Assembly: GCA_035578905.1 (NCBI GenBank)
Contig: JAQJVL010000785.1
Location: forward strand, 62,001-126,000
Direction: 5' to 3'
DNA from: Stictocephala bisonia
Taxonomy: Eukaryota; Arthropoda; Insecta; Hemiptera; Membracidae
Length of the DNA: 64,000 nucleotides
Part shown: positions 1-11,128 of the stretch, piece after piece
Layout of the letters: every line of letters starts with the position of its first letter
Numbering within the stretch: the stretch's first letter is position 1
Made by a program: the position numbers and the translations under genes
Notes under the pieces: model-generated
The model's database searches: none
Seen by the model: only the letters and a program-made list of their open reading frames with translations
Told to the model about the DNA's origin: nothing

Positions 1-770
1 TTCTCTTGCTTCTTTTTAGCTTTTATTTAACATACAATCTATTAAATTGGTATCATATCCATTGAAAATTGCCACATGTTTGATATAATTTAGTTCTTTT
101 TTGAATCGTTCTTCCGATAGAGGTGTATTTAATAAACTAAAACCAAGAGAATGGAATACAGCTCTCTTTTGTGCTGGTGGATGATTGGCGTCATTTGTTA
201 TGTATCAATCAGTATGCGTGGGTTTACGGTATATATCAAATTCAAGTTCTTTAGAAGTTGTGTTTCTAATGACTAATAAGTCTAAAAATGGAAGTGAATG
301 ATTATATTCTATTTCATGCGTAAATTTTATGCTGAAGTAAAATGAATTTAACAGATTTATAAAATGTTGAAGGTTTTCATTTTTGTTAAACACAGCAAAA
401 ATTTCGTCAACATAACGAATCCAAACTCTAGGGAAGTATGACAGTGATTCTTTTACTAAATTTTCAAAGTGGCTCATGAATATGTTTGCTATGAAGCAAG
501 AATGAGAATTCCCGATGGCTGTTCCATCTATTTGGGAGTAAAATAAGTAACAGATATATACATAACAAATGACTCCAATCATCCACCAGCACAAAAGAGA
601 GCTGTATTCCATTCTCTTGTTTTTAGATTACTAAATACACCTCCATCGGAAGAACGATTCAAAAAAGAACAAAATTATATCAAACGCTTGGCAATTTTCA
701 ATGGATATGATACCATTTTAATAGATTGAATGTTAAAAAAAGCGAACAAGAAGCAAGAGAAAAAATCAAA
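1..770. repeat. Inverted repeat formed by head-to-head Penelope-like copies
   Basis: Positions 1 to about 207 are the reverse complement of about 557 to 765, at roughly 90% identity. The arms are the same RT-thumb region in opposite orientation. The spacer (208-556) is RT core present only in the minus copy. The two copies therefore meet 5' end to 5' end at about 556/557 with their 3' ends outward, although truncated at different points of the element. The left arm continues outside the window. Confidence 0.85.
22..556 (-). pseudogene. Penelope-like element reverse transcriptase fragment (5'-truncated minus-strand copy)
   Basis: Read from 556 leftwards, this encodes the C-terminal half of a Penelope-like reverse transcriptase, the enzyme that copies element RNA into DNA. 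Visible motifs are a QIDGTAIGNS block followed by CFIANIFM, a catalytic box written YVDEIFAVF, a SLPFLDLLV block and IYRKPTHTD. The usual second catalytic aspartate of YVDD is a glutamate here. The frame continues past one in-frame TGA (205-207) into a thumb-like stretch (NHPPAQKRAVFHS, SEERFKKELNYIK) to about position 22, where a TAA follows. The N-terminal two thirds of the protein are missing: the copy begins abruptly at about 556, where a plus-strand copy of the same element starts. The copy runs off the left window edge. Family identity is confident; the copy is dead. Confidence 0.85.
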
Positions 771-1272
771 AACAAAACTTATACCTATAAAAGAAAAAAT
801 TAATAATTGGAATACCTTAACATGGACAAAATATTCAAATTTTATCAAAAAAACATTTAAAAACACACAATTATTAATATTTCATATAAAACTAAAAATA
901 ATTTGAAAAATAATTTAAAAAATCCAAAAGATACTGAAAATGACGAAAATAAATCAGGAGTTTATGAAATAAACTGCAATGACTGTAACAGCAAATACAT
1001 AGGCCAAACAAAAAGGAAAATTAAAAAAAGATTTCAAGAACATTTCTCACACATAAAATTTAACAGAGAAGAAAAATCTGCAATTGCCAATCACTGCATT
1101 AACACTGGACATAGTATTACAAAAAAACAATTTAAAATTATTAAAACATATAACAACACCACGATATTTAAATGCATGGGAATCATGGTACATTAACAAA
1201 GCAAATTCTGAAAATTTATTAAACCAAGAAGATGGACCGATTCAAAATTCTATTTTACTTTCAAAACTATAA
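557..1272 (+). pseudogene. Penelope-like element: RT thumb, linker and GIY-YIG endonuclease (plus-strand copy)
   Basis: A second, oppositely oriented 5'-truncated copy. It opens in the same RT thumb region as its partner (NDSNHPPAQKRAVF), runs through a TGA at 727-729 and a lysine-rich linker, then shifts frame into the GIY-YIG endonuclease from about 903. The endonuclease shows GVYEINCNDC, YIGQTKRKIKKRFQEH and NHCINTGH. A further frameshift near 1155-1165 separates the C-terminal AWESWYINKA and NQEDGPIQNS segment, which ends at the stop at 1270-1272. GIY-YIG nucleases of this class nick target DNA to prime reverse transcription. Two stops or frameshifts before the endonuclease and one within it make it non-functional. 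RT joined to GIY-YIG identifies a Penelope-like element with little doubt. Confidence 0.87.
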
Positions 1273-1439
1273 ACAATTAATTTAAATTCAATTTATAATA
1301 CTTTCAAATTCATAATAAAAGTACCATTTAGAATAATAATTATATATTTAGCCACGAAAGTTAAAAATGTTTTTAAACATATGTTTATATAAGCTTATAT
1401 TACATTTATTTACTTTTTGTATATTTATTTGTGATGTGT

Positions 1440-1466
1440 CTGACGATGATAGCCTTGCTATCGAAA
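1440..1466 (+). ncRNA. Hammerhead-ribozyme-like core downstream of Penelope-like endonuclease
   Basis: CTGACGA (1440-1446) matches the hammerhead core CUGANGA. A perfect 6-bp stem (GATAGC 1448-1453, GCTATC 1457-1462) with a 3-nt loop follows, then GAAA (1463-1466). Penelope-like elements are known to carry hammerhead motifs in their terminal repeats. Against a working ribozyme, the first position of stem II is unpaired, and I cannot draw convincing stems I and III with a cleavage triplet. I call it a conserved element 3' motif, probably a degenerate hammerhead. Confidence 0.4.
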
Positions 1467-1540
1467 GGCCTCAGTAACAAAGTTTTTTTTTGGTTTAAAT
1501 TGTCTTAGTTTTAACAATTATAAGGTTGAGTATGTTTATA

Positions 1541-1690
1541 ATTTAGCAATATATTTAAATTATATACTCTCTATTCCTTCTGATGTGGCCACTAGTGAGT
1601 TATAAACCCTGACCTCTATACACGGAAGACGGCAGGTCAGGGAAGACCTCTCCCTCCGGCCACCTTTAATTAGCGAACAAGTGGACGTTC
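1541..1690. other. GC-richer patch after the Penelope-like copy
   Basis: About 150 bp with visibly higher GC than its surroundings, including a short self-complementary pair (GACCT and AGGTC words around 1605-1650). No open frame, tRNA boxes or splice-bounded exon is evident. It may be more of the retroelement 3' flank. Not identified. Confidence 0.25.
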
Positions 1691-4012
1691 CCCTACACTT
1701 TGGCAACTGTGTGCTTTTCAAACTTGATCTCGTTTATCATATTGTTTTCAACATGTACTAAAAAGTATAATGAAAACAGTCTAAATAATAAATAGATGCA
1801 ATAAAAACTTGCAAACATATATTTCTTTGTCGTTTCTGCTGTTGTTTTAGAATTTAGACACACTGTAGTATTTAGTTTTTTATATGTGTAAATAACGTTT
1901 TTTATTAAACCTATTTTGATTTGTGTATCTGTCATCGGTAAAAAGAGATATTTATTTTATTACTTACATTATTTAAAAATGTATGGGAAGTATAACTTCA
2001 TAGATACAACTGATTCTATCTATGATTGTTTTGTATTGTTCATTAAAATTTAAAATATTCTATTTAAATAACAAAAAGCAAGAGACGGTTACCACCGGCT
2101 TTTTCTACCGTAAATTCCTTTTTTAAACATTAATATTCAATACTACTTCATTAAAAATAATAAGTCGACAACATTCAAAGTTAAGGAAGAAGAATGGATT
2201 TTACCAATAGTTAGTACAAGTGACCAACATATCAAAGAAGCTACAAACAAAGAAACACTCTAGAGGGAAAAATTACCAACTCGGAACAACTATTAATATG
2301 GATATAGTCGTTATTTTATATGCAATACTTAAGGTTATTTTGATTTCGATATTTGCCATTTATTTTTATATTTGCTTTTGGTATTGTTATTATTTTGAAA
2401 TAAATAGATTGTTACTTTTACGTTGGTTATATGGTAGGGAGAACTAAACTTCAAAACATAAATAAAGGCTTTTTTTATTCAATTTCTAAAAACAGGTTTA
2501 CATAGATTTTTTTAATTTTTTTTTATTTTTATAGTATTTTATTTTTTACATTATTTTTTCGCTGGATCTTTTGAGTTAAAAATATCCTTTTTAGTACTAA
2601 CTGTGACAGTTCAATATGTTCCCTTCAATTTATTGTACATAAAAATAATATCGCTACAACTCGCATTTAAACATTACATCAGAACTATTTGTGTTATAAT
2701 AAGTTAATATTAATTTAATTTAACATTTTATTATTTTTAGTGAAAAATATAAGCGTACTGTTAATATATTTGTAAAATAGTTTCAATTCAATGAATTAGG
2801 ACTCCATTATTATTAACATATAAGCTACGGAAAATTTAAGATACATTTTGTTATACTTCGACAACTTTCATAATTAAAAATATATATTCTAAAAACACAT
2901 GGTTTTCTTGACATTACGAGAATATCAGAAAAATGGCTATGTTAAATAATGTGGGCTATGTTTAGGAACATATTATGTGGAACTTATTTCATAAAATTAA
3001 ATTATAAAATTTTGTATATCTTGGAATCACAATAAAAAGTGTATGTTTGGACTCATTTTGATGAAAATGAATGCTGAATCCAGAGAAAGTAAAGCTAGTT
3101 GTCTAAAATATAAATTTATTTTTTGTTTGTTAGTTTGTTGTTGCATGCCTAGAAGTATCAGACTGGTACTGCGAGTAGCTGTGAGTGCGCGTCGGAGTGC
3201 AATCTTCCAGCAGGCCACCCAAAAGTAACAGACCATAGTTGAGGGATAACGTAAAGTTTGTTGTTAACATAATTAACTAGCCTGTTAAATTTGATTGCCT
3301 TTTACGCTTAATAATACAGTACACTTTACGTAAATGTTTTGCAGTCAAATAGTTGCTTACAACATACATTTAAGTTTACAGTATTAATGTATATGAGACC
3401 CAATTACCCTCTACCTTTTAAGGTATGTACGAAGTGATAGTAATTGTAATTCCTTCTGTGTAAAATTACTGTCCAGTCAATATATATTTGAAGTATTTCA
3501 AAACTCAGAATGTTAGTTGCATACATGTTTATTTTACGTAATCAATTATTTTATTGGAATTTAAGGTTTTAAAATCTATCACGATTACTATATAAACAAA
3601 ATATGAGTGTAATGAAGGAGTGCACTCTATGTACTTGCACTTGTTATGTATTACATCGTTCCCAGCAGCTTTCATGATACAATATGTTTACTTAGTAAAT
3701 AATGTTCCTCCCTACATAGGGAGGAAAGTACATACTCTCACACTCGGGGGTGAATATTACCGTAAATTTGATACGTCACGTTATCTTGTATTTCACTTTT
3801 AAGAATATTTATTTAATAATGTGATTAACATTGTAACATTATTACATCCTGCTGAATATGTAATCTTTCAAGCCTAAATACATCTTTTTTACTTTTCGAT
3901 GACATTGTTGTTAAAAGTTGATAAAAGTAAACATGATCTAAAACAACTCTATATTAAATAATTAAAAGTTAAATACCAAATGCCTATCTATAGTTTTCCT
4001 ACTTATCGAAAA

Positions 4013-4050
4013 AATGTTTTAACTGAATTTTGAAATTCAGTTAAAACATT
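4013..4050. repeat. Perfect 17-bp inverted repeat
   Basis: AATGTTTTAACTGAATT (4013-4029) is followed after 4 nt by its exact reverse complement (4034-4050). Seen directly. Could be a hairpin or the remnant of a small foldback element. Confidence 0.75.
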
Positions 4051-4227
4051 GCGTTCAGTAAACGCACCAATAGATTGTAAAATTTTTGATTGCATAATCC
4101 ATTAACAAAGTAGAGTGTTGCTATTAGTCAAGTGATTTCAAATGGCTCAGTTTGTGAAATTTAATTAAATAAAAATTGTTTTTAATCATTGACAGAATCA
4201 TCAGTTGCAGTACAAAAGGAAAGAAAT

Positions 4228-4300
4228 AGTAAATTGATGTAAGAACAGTAAAACAGTTTTATCCACTATAAACATGGACTGAAATTTACATCAATTTACT
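4228..4300. repeat. 15-bp inverted repeat with 43-bp spacer
   Basis: AGTAAATTGATGTAA (4228-4242) is matched exactly by its reverse complement at 4286-4300. It may mark a very short MITE-like sequence. Confidence 0.55.
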
Positions 4301-4785
4301 TCCATAATATTACAAGGTTTGTAATAATATATTTTCTTATTCTTTTACCTATTATTATGTAAAAGTTACAGATTTAAAATAACTGTTAAATTATATCATT
4401 TTGTACCTGAATTTTAATGTCAGTTTCTTTTCTGTAGTATTATTGGAATTTTATCCATCACGCTTATAATTTACCAGTAATTTATTTGTTGTTATTATGT
4501 TTTATATGTTCCTAAGGACGTTTAGGAACAATATTGTTGATATATTCCTTGTTAGTTATTAGTTATAACTGCTTTAGGAATGTGTTACATTTGCTTAGTA
4601 ATGGTGAAAGTATTGAATATACAAAAAATGATGATAAAATGTGTCTTACTGGATAAAAAATGGAAATAAACTGATAGTATTATTATCTACACACCACGGA
4701 ACCAAATTAATTAAAAATTAATTCGGGGACAAATATTCAGAAATTGTTTATAAAAAAAAAAACAAAAAAAAAACACTAGTTATGT

Positions 4786-4864
4786 GTAACTAATTTAAGA
4801 AAATCTCAAACATTCCAATAAAATATTTTTATTGGAATGTTTGAGATCTTCTTAAATTAGTTAC
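4786..4864. repeat. 80-bp foldback (hairpin)
   Basis: The arms 4786-4823 and 4829-4864 are nearly perfect reverse complements around a 5-nt AT loop. The left arm begins GTAACTAATTTAAG and the right arm ends CTTAAATTAGTTAC. There is no coding content. A MITE-derived hairpin is most likely; a transcribed hairpin RNA cannot be excluded. Confidence 0.75.
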
Positions 4865-5424
4865 ATTTTTCCAATAAAGAACTCAAAGAAGAAATAGTTA
4901 TGTGTATTTATTTTAAACCAAACAAAAATGGCATAGCTATTTTGGATCATTATTTATTTATAATAATATCTAGCAATTATGCAGATTCATTGTCAGATTT
5001 ATTTTATGTTCGACTATAACAACTTTAAATCACATCGAATGTCACTTAGACGTACTAACTTAAAACTTAGTTTATCATTTTACAGTATCAAAAATGTTAT
5101 TATTGAGGTATTATTATTCCAAATATAAAATTTAACTAAAAAATACTACTCTCTGCAAAACTAAATACCGAATGCAGCAGTGTCCCTACTTAGGTGCAGC
5201 GGTGATAATTAACTGTGGAGAAGTACCGCATTTAATTATCATGGCAAATCTAGCTACTATTATCCCTAATTATATTTACCTTTAAGTAGGTGTTAAATAG
5301 TTAATAAATGTAATACTAGCTACAGCTTTTGATTTTTTAGTTAAAACACCCTTTCTTAATAACTTGTAACTAATAACCATTCTCTGAACCTTAGGCTAGA
5401 TACCTTATCCGATTTGTTTTTAAG

Positions 5425-6366
5425 ATGTATAAATGTCGTATGGTTTGTTGTTAGCTACCATTTGTTAATTTAAAACCAGTTTTTACGATGTATAAATATC
5501 GTATGCTTTGTTGTCCACTACCATTTGTTAATTTCAAACCAGTTTTTACGATGTATAAATACCGTATGATTTGTTGTCACCTACCATTTGTTAATTTCAA
5601 ACCAGTTTTTACGATGTATAAATGTAATATGCTTTGTTGTCAGCTACCATTTATTAATTTCCAACAAGTTTTTACGATGTATAAATACCGTATGGTTTGT
5701 TGTCAGCTACCATCTGTTAATTTCAAACCAGTTTTTACGATGTATAAATACCGTATGGTTTGTTTTCACCTACCATTTGTTAATTTCACATCAGTTTTTA
5801 CGATGTATAAATACCGTATGGTTTGTCGTCACCTACCATTTGTTAATTTTAAACCAGTTTTTACGATGTATAAATATCGTATGCTTTGTTGTCAGCTACC
5901 ATTTGTTAATTTCAAACAAGTTTTTACGATGTTTAAATACCATATGGTTTGTTGTCAGCTACCATTTGTTAATTTCAAACCAGTTTTTTACGATGTATAA
6001 ATACCGTATGGTTTGTTGTCACCTACCATTTGTTAATTTCAAACCAGTTTTTACGATGTATAAATATCGTATGCTTTGTTGTCAGCTACCATTTGTTAAT
6101 TTCAAACCAGTTTATACGATGTATAAATACCGTAAGGTTTGTTGTCACCTATCATTTGTTAATTTCAAACCAGTTTTTACGATGTATAAATATCGTATGC
6201 TTTGATGTCAACTACCATTTGTTAATTTCAAACAAGTTTTTACGTTGTATAAATACCATGTGGTTTGTTGTCAGCTACCATTTGTTAATTTCAAACCAGT
6301 TTTTACGATGTATAAATATCGTATACTTTGTTGTAAGCTACCATATTTCATTTCAAACCAGTTTAT
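5425..6366. repeat. 63-bp tandem array, about 15 copies
   Basis: The unit contains the words GATGTATAAATACCGTATG, TTTGTTGTCA and CTACCATTTGTTAATTTC, and recurs every 63 bp (GATGTATAA at 5424, 5487, 5550 and so on). Copies differ by a few substitutions, mainly ACCGTATGG versus ATCGTATGC. One copy has a 1-bp insertion in its T run near 5985, which shifts all later copies by one. Because 63 is a multiple of three, the plus strand gives periodic open frames of 21-residue repeats (MYKYRM.CC..PFVNFK). Two different frames are open at once, which argues against coding. The last copy decays at 6340-6366. Confidence 0.93.
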
Positions 6367-6944
6367 GCTATGAAAATATCATACATACATTATATTTTAA
6401 AAGTATATTGTTTGTTATTGTATTTAATCTATTCATGATCTTTAGACCATAAATTATGTAAATGTAATTGAATGTAAGGTAATTTGTTTCCTATTTAAAT
6501 GGGAATAATTTCAGAGAAAATATCTCTTGCCATACATTGTTGAGAGTATTCTTCATTAAAACTACAAGTAAGATCAGCTTTATGTTGAGATGAGGAAAAG
6601 ATAAGGGGGTTTTTAAATGGTTTAACACCAGGAAGAAGCCATTAAACAGTATGTACTTGTACTTTTATTATGTTTTGGTTTGCGTGTAAATAGATCAGAC
6701 AGATGATAACAACTAGTAAAAGACTTGGTTTAATTATTAATATACTTTAAGTTTAACACATATATAAACTATTTTAAACGCTTTATATCTTCCATTTTCT
6801 TATAAGCACATTGTACAGTGGTAATTCTATCAGGTATTAAAAAATGTTAACTGAATTGTCTCAGATCTTAGGTTTTATAGCACTAATATGTATATTACCT
6901 GGTGACAACCGCTTCAAGGTGTTATATGTACTATTTACAAGATA
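6367..6944. other. Unique AT-rich sequence
   Basis: No gene, repeat or transposon end recognised between the 63-bp array and the Penelope-like relic. Confidence 0.5.
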
Positions 6945-7690
6945 ACCATACGTTTCACCTATGCTTGCATTCTCGGGTGTGAATCTGTCATCTTCAGTGG
7001 TATCGCTGAGACTGATATAGGTGAATCACCTTCCAGCTATAATACCAAGTAGTGGGGTGAGAACTAGTAGGCCAGGTACGCTGGAGAGGGGTAGAGGAAA
7101 GACCCACGTGACCTACTGTCATTGGCCATAGAAAGGTTAAATGGCTTACTTTTCCAAATTATTTTAATATACCTAAAATGGGTGCCCATGTTTTCCGAAG
7201 CCGTGCTCTATCATCCATATCAAAATTGTTTCTTCTTTTGTAAATTTTATAACTTCCCTTACTATTCTTGGATAGTAATGTTGGCCAGGACTTTAGTCAA
7301 ATTGAATTCCACAGTATTTCTGCTATGGTCCATAATTGAATACTTTATAGTTTCCACACTCCAAGTATGCCTTATATTTTTCTTAATCCTTGTGGAAATT
7401 AACCTCTTATTTTTTTCTCTTGTAGACTGACCCACAACTACTAGGCAGAGCAAATGAATTTTAATTTTAACTGGTATCAGAAAGTACTCGAATTTGTTTT
7501 ATGGTTTTATATCTTCCATGTTTAATATTCTGTCAATATTTTCCATTGTTTTCTTTGTGTGAGGTAAATAAGGCTTTTTGGGGTATCCATATCTTGTCTA
7601 GTATTCAATATACTTTCTTGTTGTTTTCTATTTAGCTGCTTTCCAATAGTGTTGTTGATTTTTCTAACTGAACATTCATTATGTTTCGGT
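6945..7690 (-). pseudogene. Second Penelope-like element relic: linker, GIY-YIG endonuclease and 3' tail
   Basis: Minus-strand reading, right to left. A linker region (about 7690-7460) contains IPQKALF, SHKENNGKY and KTIKQIRVLSDTS with stops. A degraded GIY-YIG domain (7453-7262) contains VGQSTRE, STRIKKNIRHTWSVE, SIMDHSRNTVEFNL and TKVLANI, which match the pattern R.KEH, then HS..TGH.F, of Penelope-like endonucleases. A tail (7130-6945) reads PSPAYLAY, LEGDSPISVSAIPLK and DSHPRM in fragments. The tail holds CTGAAGATGACAG (starting at 6997 on the minus strand) and GTGAAACG about 40 nt further on, the same type of motif seen near 1440. The catalytic GVY segment is not legible. Many stops and shifts show an old copy. 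Family assignment rests on pattern recognition, not alignment. Confidence 0.6.
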
Positions 7691-9299
7691 GCTAAATGTA
7701 ATATTTGCCTTTTTTATTTCCCTTATTAGAAGCTTAATTGTTTATTATTTAATGCCCAATAGACAAAGTTAAAGTTAGGAAGTACAAAGATAGTGAAGGT
7801 TATATCATAATTACTTAATACTAAACATATTGTATATTGTCAGTAGGGCAGTAGTTCTAACGTACACTATAAAATTATTCACTTATAGACAACATGTAAA
7901 GTTTGTGTTAAAACATAGAGAAAGATTTAACCTATTAACAATAAAAGAAACATTTATGTAAGAGAGGAAGGTCTGTCTCCCAATAATCGTTTGGTCCTTA
8001 CACTTTTTGAAGGAGTTGTCAAAAATTGGTTGAGTAAGATAATATATTAATTTAATAAATGATGGTTTTATGTTTAAGATAGAGGATGAATAAGTATAAA
8101 TACATGTAAGTTAAAAAGTGTAAGTAAGAATTAAAAACCATACAAGGATTCTATAGTTTTTTCGTGTTTTAAGAATTGTGAATTACACATTACATCAATC
8201 AAAATGAATTGAACTCGTTAGTTACGTGTAAAGCCTTAAAACCGTAATAATAAAATGCTACTATTGGAGAGCTAACGCATTCTTTAATTAAAATGCTTAA
8301 AATAATATTTCATTAATTTTTATAAAAGTTGTCGTTTAGTAATATTAGGAAATATTAATTATTAGTTAAGTTATTTTAATTAATGTTAATTATAAATAAA
8401 GCAAATTCTCATCACAAATCAATGTCAAAATTAAAAAATAATAACATGAAACACCAAATTTAGGAATGTTGAAAGATGGAAGTCACGGCCTTAACTTCGA
8501 TCAAAACTACATTTAAAGGTAGTATTTCCCAAGATGGTATTCGAGTATAAAGAACGTCTGGTGGCTGCCAGAAAGTCTTCGTGGGTGAGGCCAAAATACG
8601 TTTTGGCATGAGGCCCAACGTGGTAATCTTCTCATTTGGGACATGTTGAACAAAATAACGAACGGAAAAAATTAATCCACGTGAGATATTTTATTTTATT
8701 GTCTGCCTAAAGCCACCTTTATTTAACTTATTGCTAACTTTTATATGAATAGTTTCTGTTATCAATAGTGATTTTTATCTGTTATTTTAAAAGAGTTAAT
8801 CAGATTGATTTGTGATTTACACGTTCTGTTAATTATTACTATTACAGGTAATTTGTTTATATCTGTATGCATACGTATAGGTTAAATAGTCTATTCGAAG
8901 AATAACATAATTTTGTTTAGTATAGATATAATTTGATTTACGGTTCTAAGAAATGTGCTCGATTTCATGTTATATTTGGATCTCAAGGTAAAAGATTAAT
9001 TCTAGTAAATATAATACTGGTGACAGTTAATTAAATCATTATTAATATTACATCATAAATGAGGGACAAGGGACAAACATATCAAGTGGAATTGCCTTCA
9101 TCAACATTTAAAAAAATGTTAACATGTAACAATTAATTGCTTATAACACTATGAAGTGTTAGACATCCTGGATATTCATTTCAACTACTGAGGACTTTCT
9201 ATTTCGTAGATTCTCCTGAATAATATAATATAATTATAATATAATAACTTAAAATATAAGAGTCAAATTTTAATAAAAGTATTATGTGGTTTACAACCA
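7691..9299. other. Unique AT-rich sequence
   Basis: No gene recognised. A short palindrome GCCAAAATACGTTTTGGC lies at about 8592-8609 in a slightly GC-richer patch (8560-8640). It could be a transposon end remnant, but no partner end was found. Confidence 0.45.
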
Positions 9300-9488
9300 C
9301 ATACCAATGTACGTGTAGGGGTGGGTGGGTGGGTCAGTACTATTGTACGTGTATGGTTGGATGGGTGGGTCAATACCACTGCACATGTAGGGGTGGATTG
9401 GTGGTTCAGTACCACTGTTCGTGTATGGGTGGGTGGGTGGGTCAATACCACTGTTGTGTATGGGTGGGCGGATGGGTCAATATCACTG
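9300..9488 (+). repeat. 36-bp G-rich minisatellite, block 1 (about 5 copies)
   Basis: Units carry TACGTGTATGGGTGGGTGGG followed by TCAATACCACTG, with substitutions. The G-rich strand is plus. The several GGG runs separated by single T are G-quadruplex-capable. Confidence 0.9.
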
Positions 9489-9565
9489 TATGATACTTCA
9501 TGATGATCGTGAAAAAAGAAAAGTAAAAGTAAAAACTACTATAAAAACCACCCTCCCACTCAAAC

Positions 9566-10068
9566 ACGCACAGTGATTTGACCCACCCGCCCGCCCATAC
9601 ACGTACAGTGATATAGACCCACCCGCCCACCCATACACCTACAGTGGTATTTACCACTGTACGTGTACGGGTGAGCGGGTGGGTAAGTATCACTGTTTGT
9701 GTATGAGTGTGCGGGTGGTTCAGTACCACTGTACGTGTATGGATGGGCGGGTGGGTCAGTGCCCCTGTACGTGTATTGGTGGGCGGGTGGGTCAGTCTGG
9801 CCTCTGTCTGGCCCATCCACTCAATACCACTGTACGTGTATGGGTGGGTGGGTGGGTGGGTCAGTACCACTGTACGTGTATGTGTGGGCGGGTGGGCCAA
9901 TACCACTGTACATGTATGGGTGGGTGGGTGGGTCAGTACCACTGTACCTGTATGTGTGGGCGGGTGGGCCAATACCACTGTACGTGTATGGGTGGGTGGG
10001 TGGGTCAATACCACAGTACGTGTATGGGTGGGCGGGAGGGTCAATACCACAGTACGTGTATGGGTGGC
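9566..10068. repeat. 36-bp G-rich minisatellite, block 2, with internal polarity switch
   Basis: 9566-9650 carries C-rich (minus-orientation) units. 9651-10068 carries about 11 G-rich plus-orientation units. The switch lies in a palindrome at about 9640-9661 (TACAGTGGTA then TACCACTGTA). Units are 36 bp; one at 9839-9861 has an extra GGGT step giving five GGG runs. A 27-bp interruption (9796-9822) lies between units. Open frames on both strands are by-products of a stop-free 36-bp unit. Confidence 0.92.
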
Positions 10069-10955
10069 CAACGGGGTTGAAAAATTACTTCAAAAACACT
10101 CACACACGGAAACTCCCTGAGATGGGTGGGGTATAATTGTAGGAAGTCGTTGAAGCGTGATCCTGCGGGTGCTATGTATTGCTGTACATGTGCGTAGTGA
10201 TGGGATTGTAATATAATACCCAGTATACATGAACTTTTGTAGCTGACAAAAAGTTGTAGAAGTTGTTCTGAGATTGATAATAAATTGACGTTATGGCTGT
10301 GCAAATCTCAGATATTGTATATACTAATTGAGGCTTTATGGAATGGCTTATTACTGATTGATAGTATTTTTATTAATACATATATTAAATCATATGCCAA
10401 CTTCGTGACGTAATATTGTGTTATGATAGGCCTACTTAAAATACACCAATTATATATTTATTGTTCTATATACATGACATGATATATACGTTTTCCAAAA
10501 TTCTAGTGACTGTCGTAAGTCTTGGAACTCCAAGACGTTATTTATCCTTTTTTGAAATTCCTTAACCTTTATTTATTTAATTTTCAACATGAGAAATGGA
10601 ATGAGAGCTCACGTAGACACTTTTACGTAGTAATCTAAAGGCCACAACAGGTGTGTGTTACTTAGGGCAGGCGGCAACGTGTAAATTTGTGCGTGTACTG
10701 AACTGAAAATGTAACAATTTTATATATTAACCTGATATCTATATCTAAGTAAAAATGTGTTTTATAATGTTTCAATGTCATGGCATCTTTAATATAAAAA
10801 ATATGAAGTGTTTGATAACTTCGTTAAATAATAAAATAATCAAAGTAATGGTAACAATTAAATATATAATATACTCTTAGCCCTTTACAAAATTATTATT
10901 AAACTATATAATAGCATTATACAATTGGGCCTGTAGATTTAGTGTCATATATATC
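10069..10955. other. Unique AT-rich sequence
   Basis: No gene, RNA or transposon signature recognised. Confidence 0.5.
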
Positions 10956-11128
10956 TGCATATCAAGTAAAATCATAAATCTGCTTACCTCTAAATAATTA
11001 TTATATTTTGCATTTCATATATGCTTTCGTAAATCTTGGGGTCTAACAGATATGTTCTTAGAATGTTAGTAATGACAATTAATTAATATTTTAAAACATC
11101 AAAATGTGGTTAAAATTATGTTTATTCA
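10956..11128 (+). repeat. Dispersed 170-bp repeat, copy 1
   Basis: About 90% identical, in direct orientation, to 12705-12877. Shared words include TATCAAGTAAAAT, AAATCTGCTTACCTCTAAAT, TTTTGCATTTCATATAT and TTCTTAGAATGTTA. This copy has no minisatellite at either edge, unlike copy 2. Confidence 0.88.

Larger units (their letters stand above)
1691..5424. other. AT-rich unique sequence without a recognisable gene
   Basis: No coding stretch with protein-like composition, RNA gene or transposon end could be recognised. Short frames here are chance openings in AT-rich DNA. Three small hairpins inside it are listed separately (4013-4050, 4228-4300, 4786-4864). Confidence 0.6.

Noticed and set aside
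3027..3236. Pair of opposing 60-70-codon frames
   Set aside because: Neither has family motifs or splice signals; consistent with chance.
5488..6452. Overlapping plus-strand frames with MYKYRM or LLISNQFLRCIN repeats
   Set aside because: Two frames are open at once over the 63-bp array, and a 1-bp insertion moves the repeat from one to the other. Array by-product.
7122..7430. 102-codon plus-strand frame with hydrophobic C-terminus
   Set aside because: The opposite strand reads as a Penelope-like GIY-YIG relic, so this is its shadow.
9442..10136. Frames on both strands rich in HTRTVVLTHPPT or VGGWVNTTVRV
   Set aside because: Produced by the 36-bp minisatellite in every stop-free register; low complexity and open on both strands.
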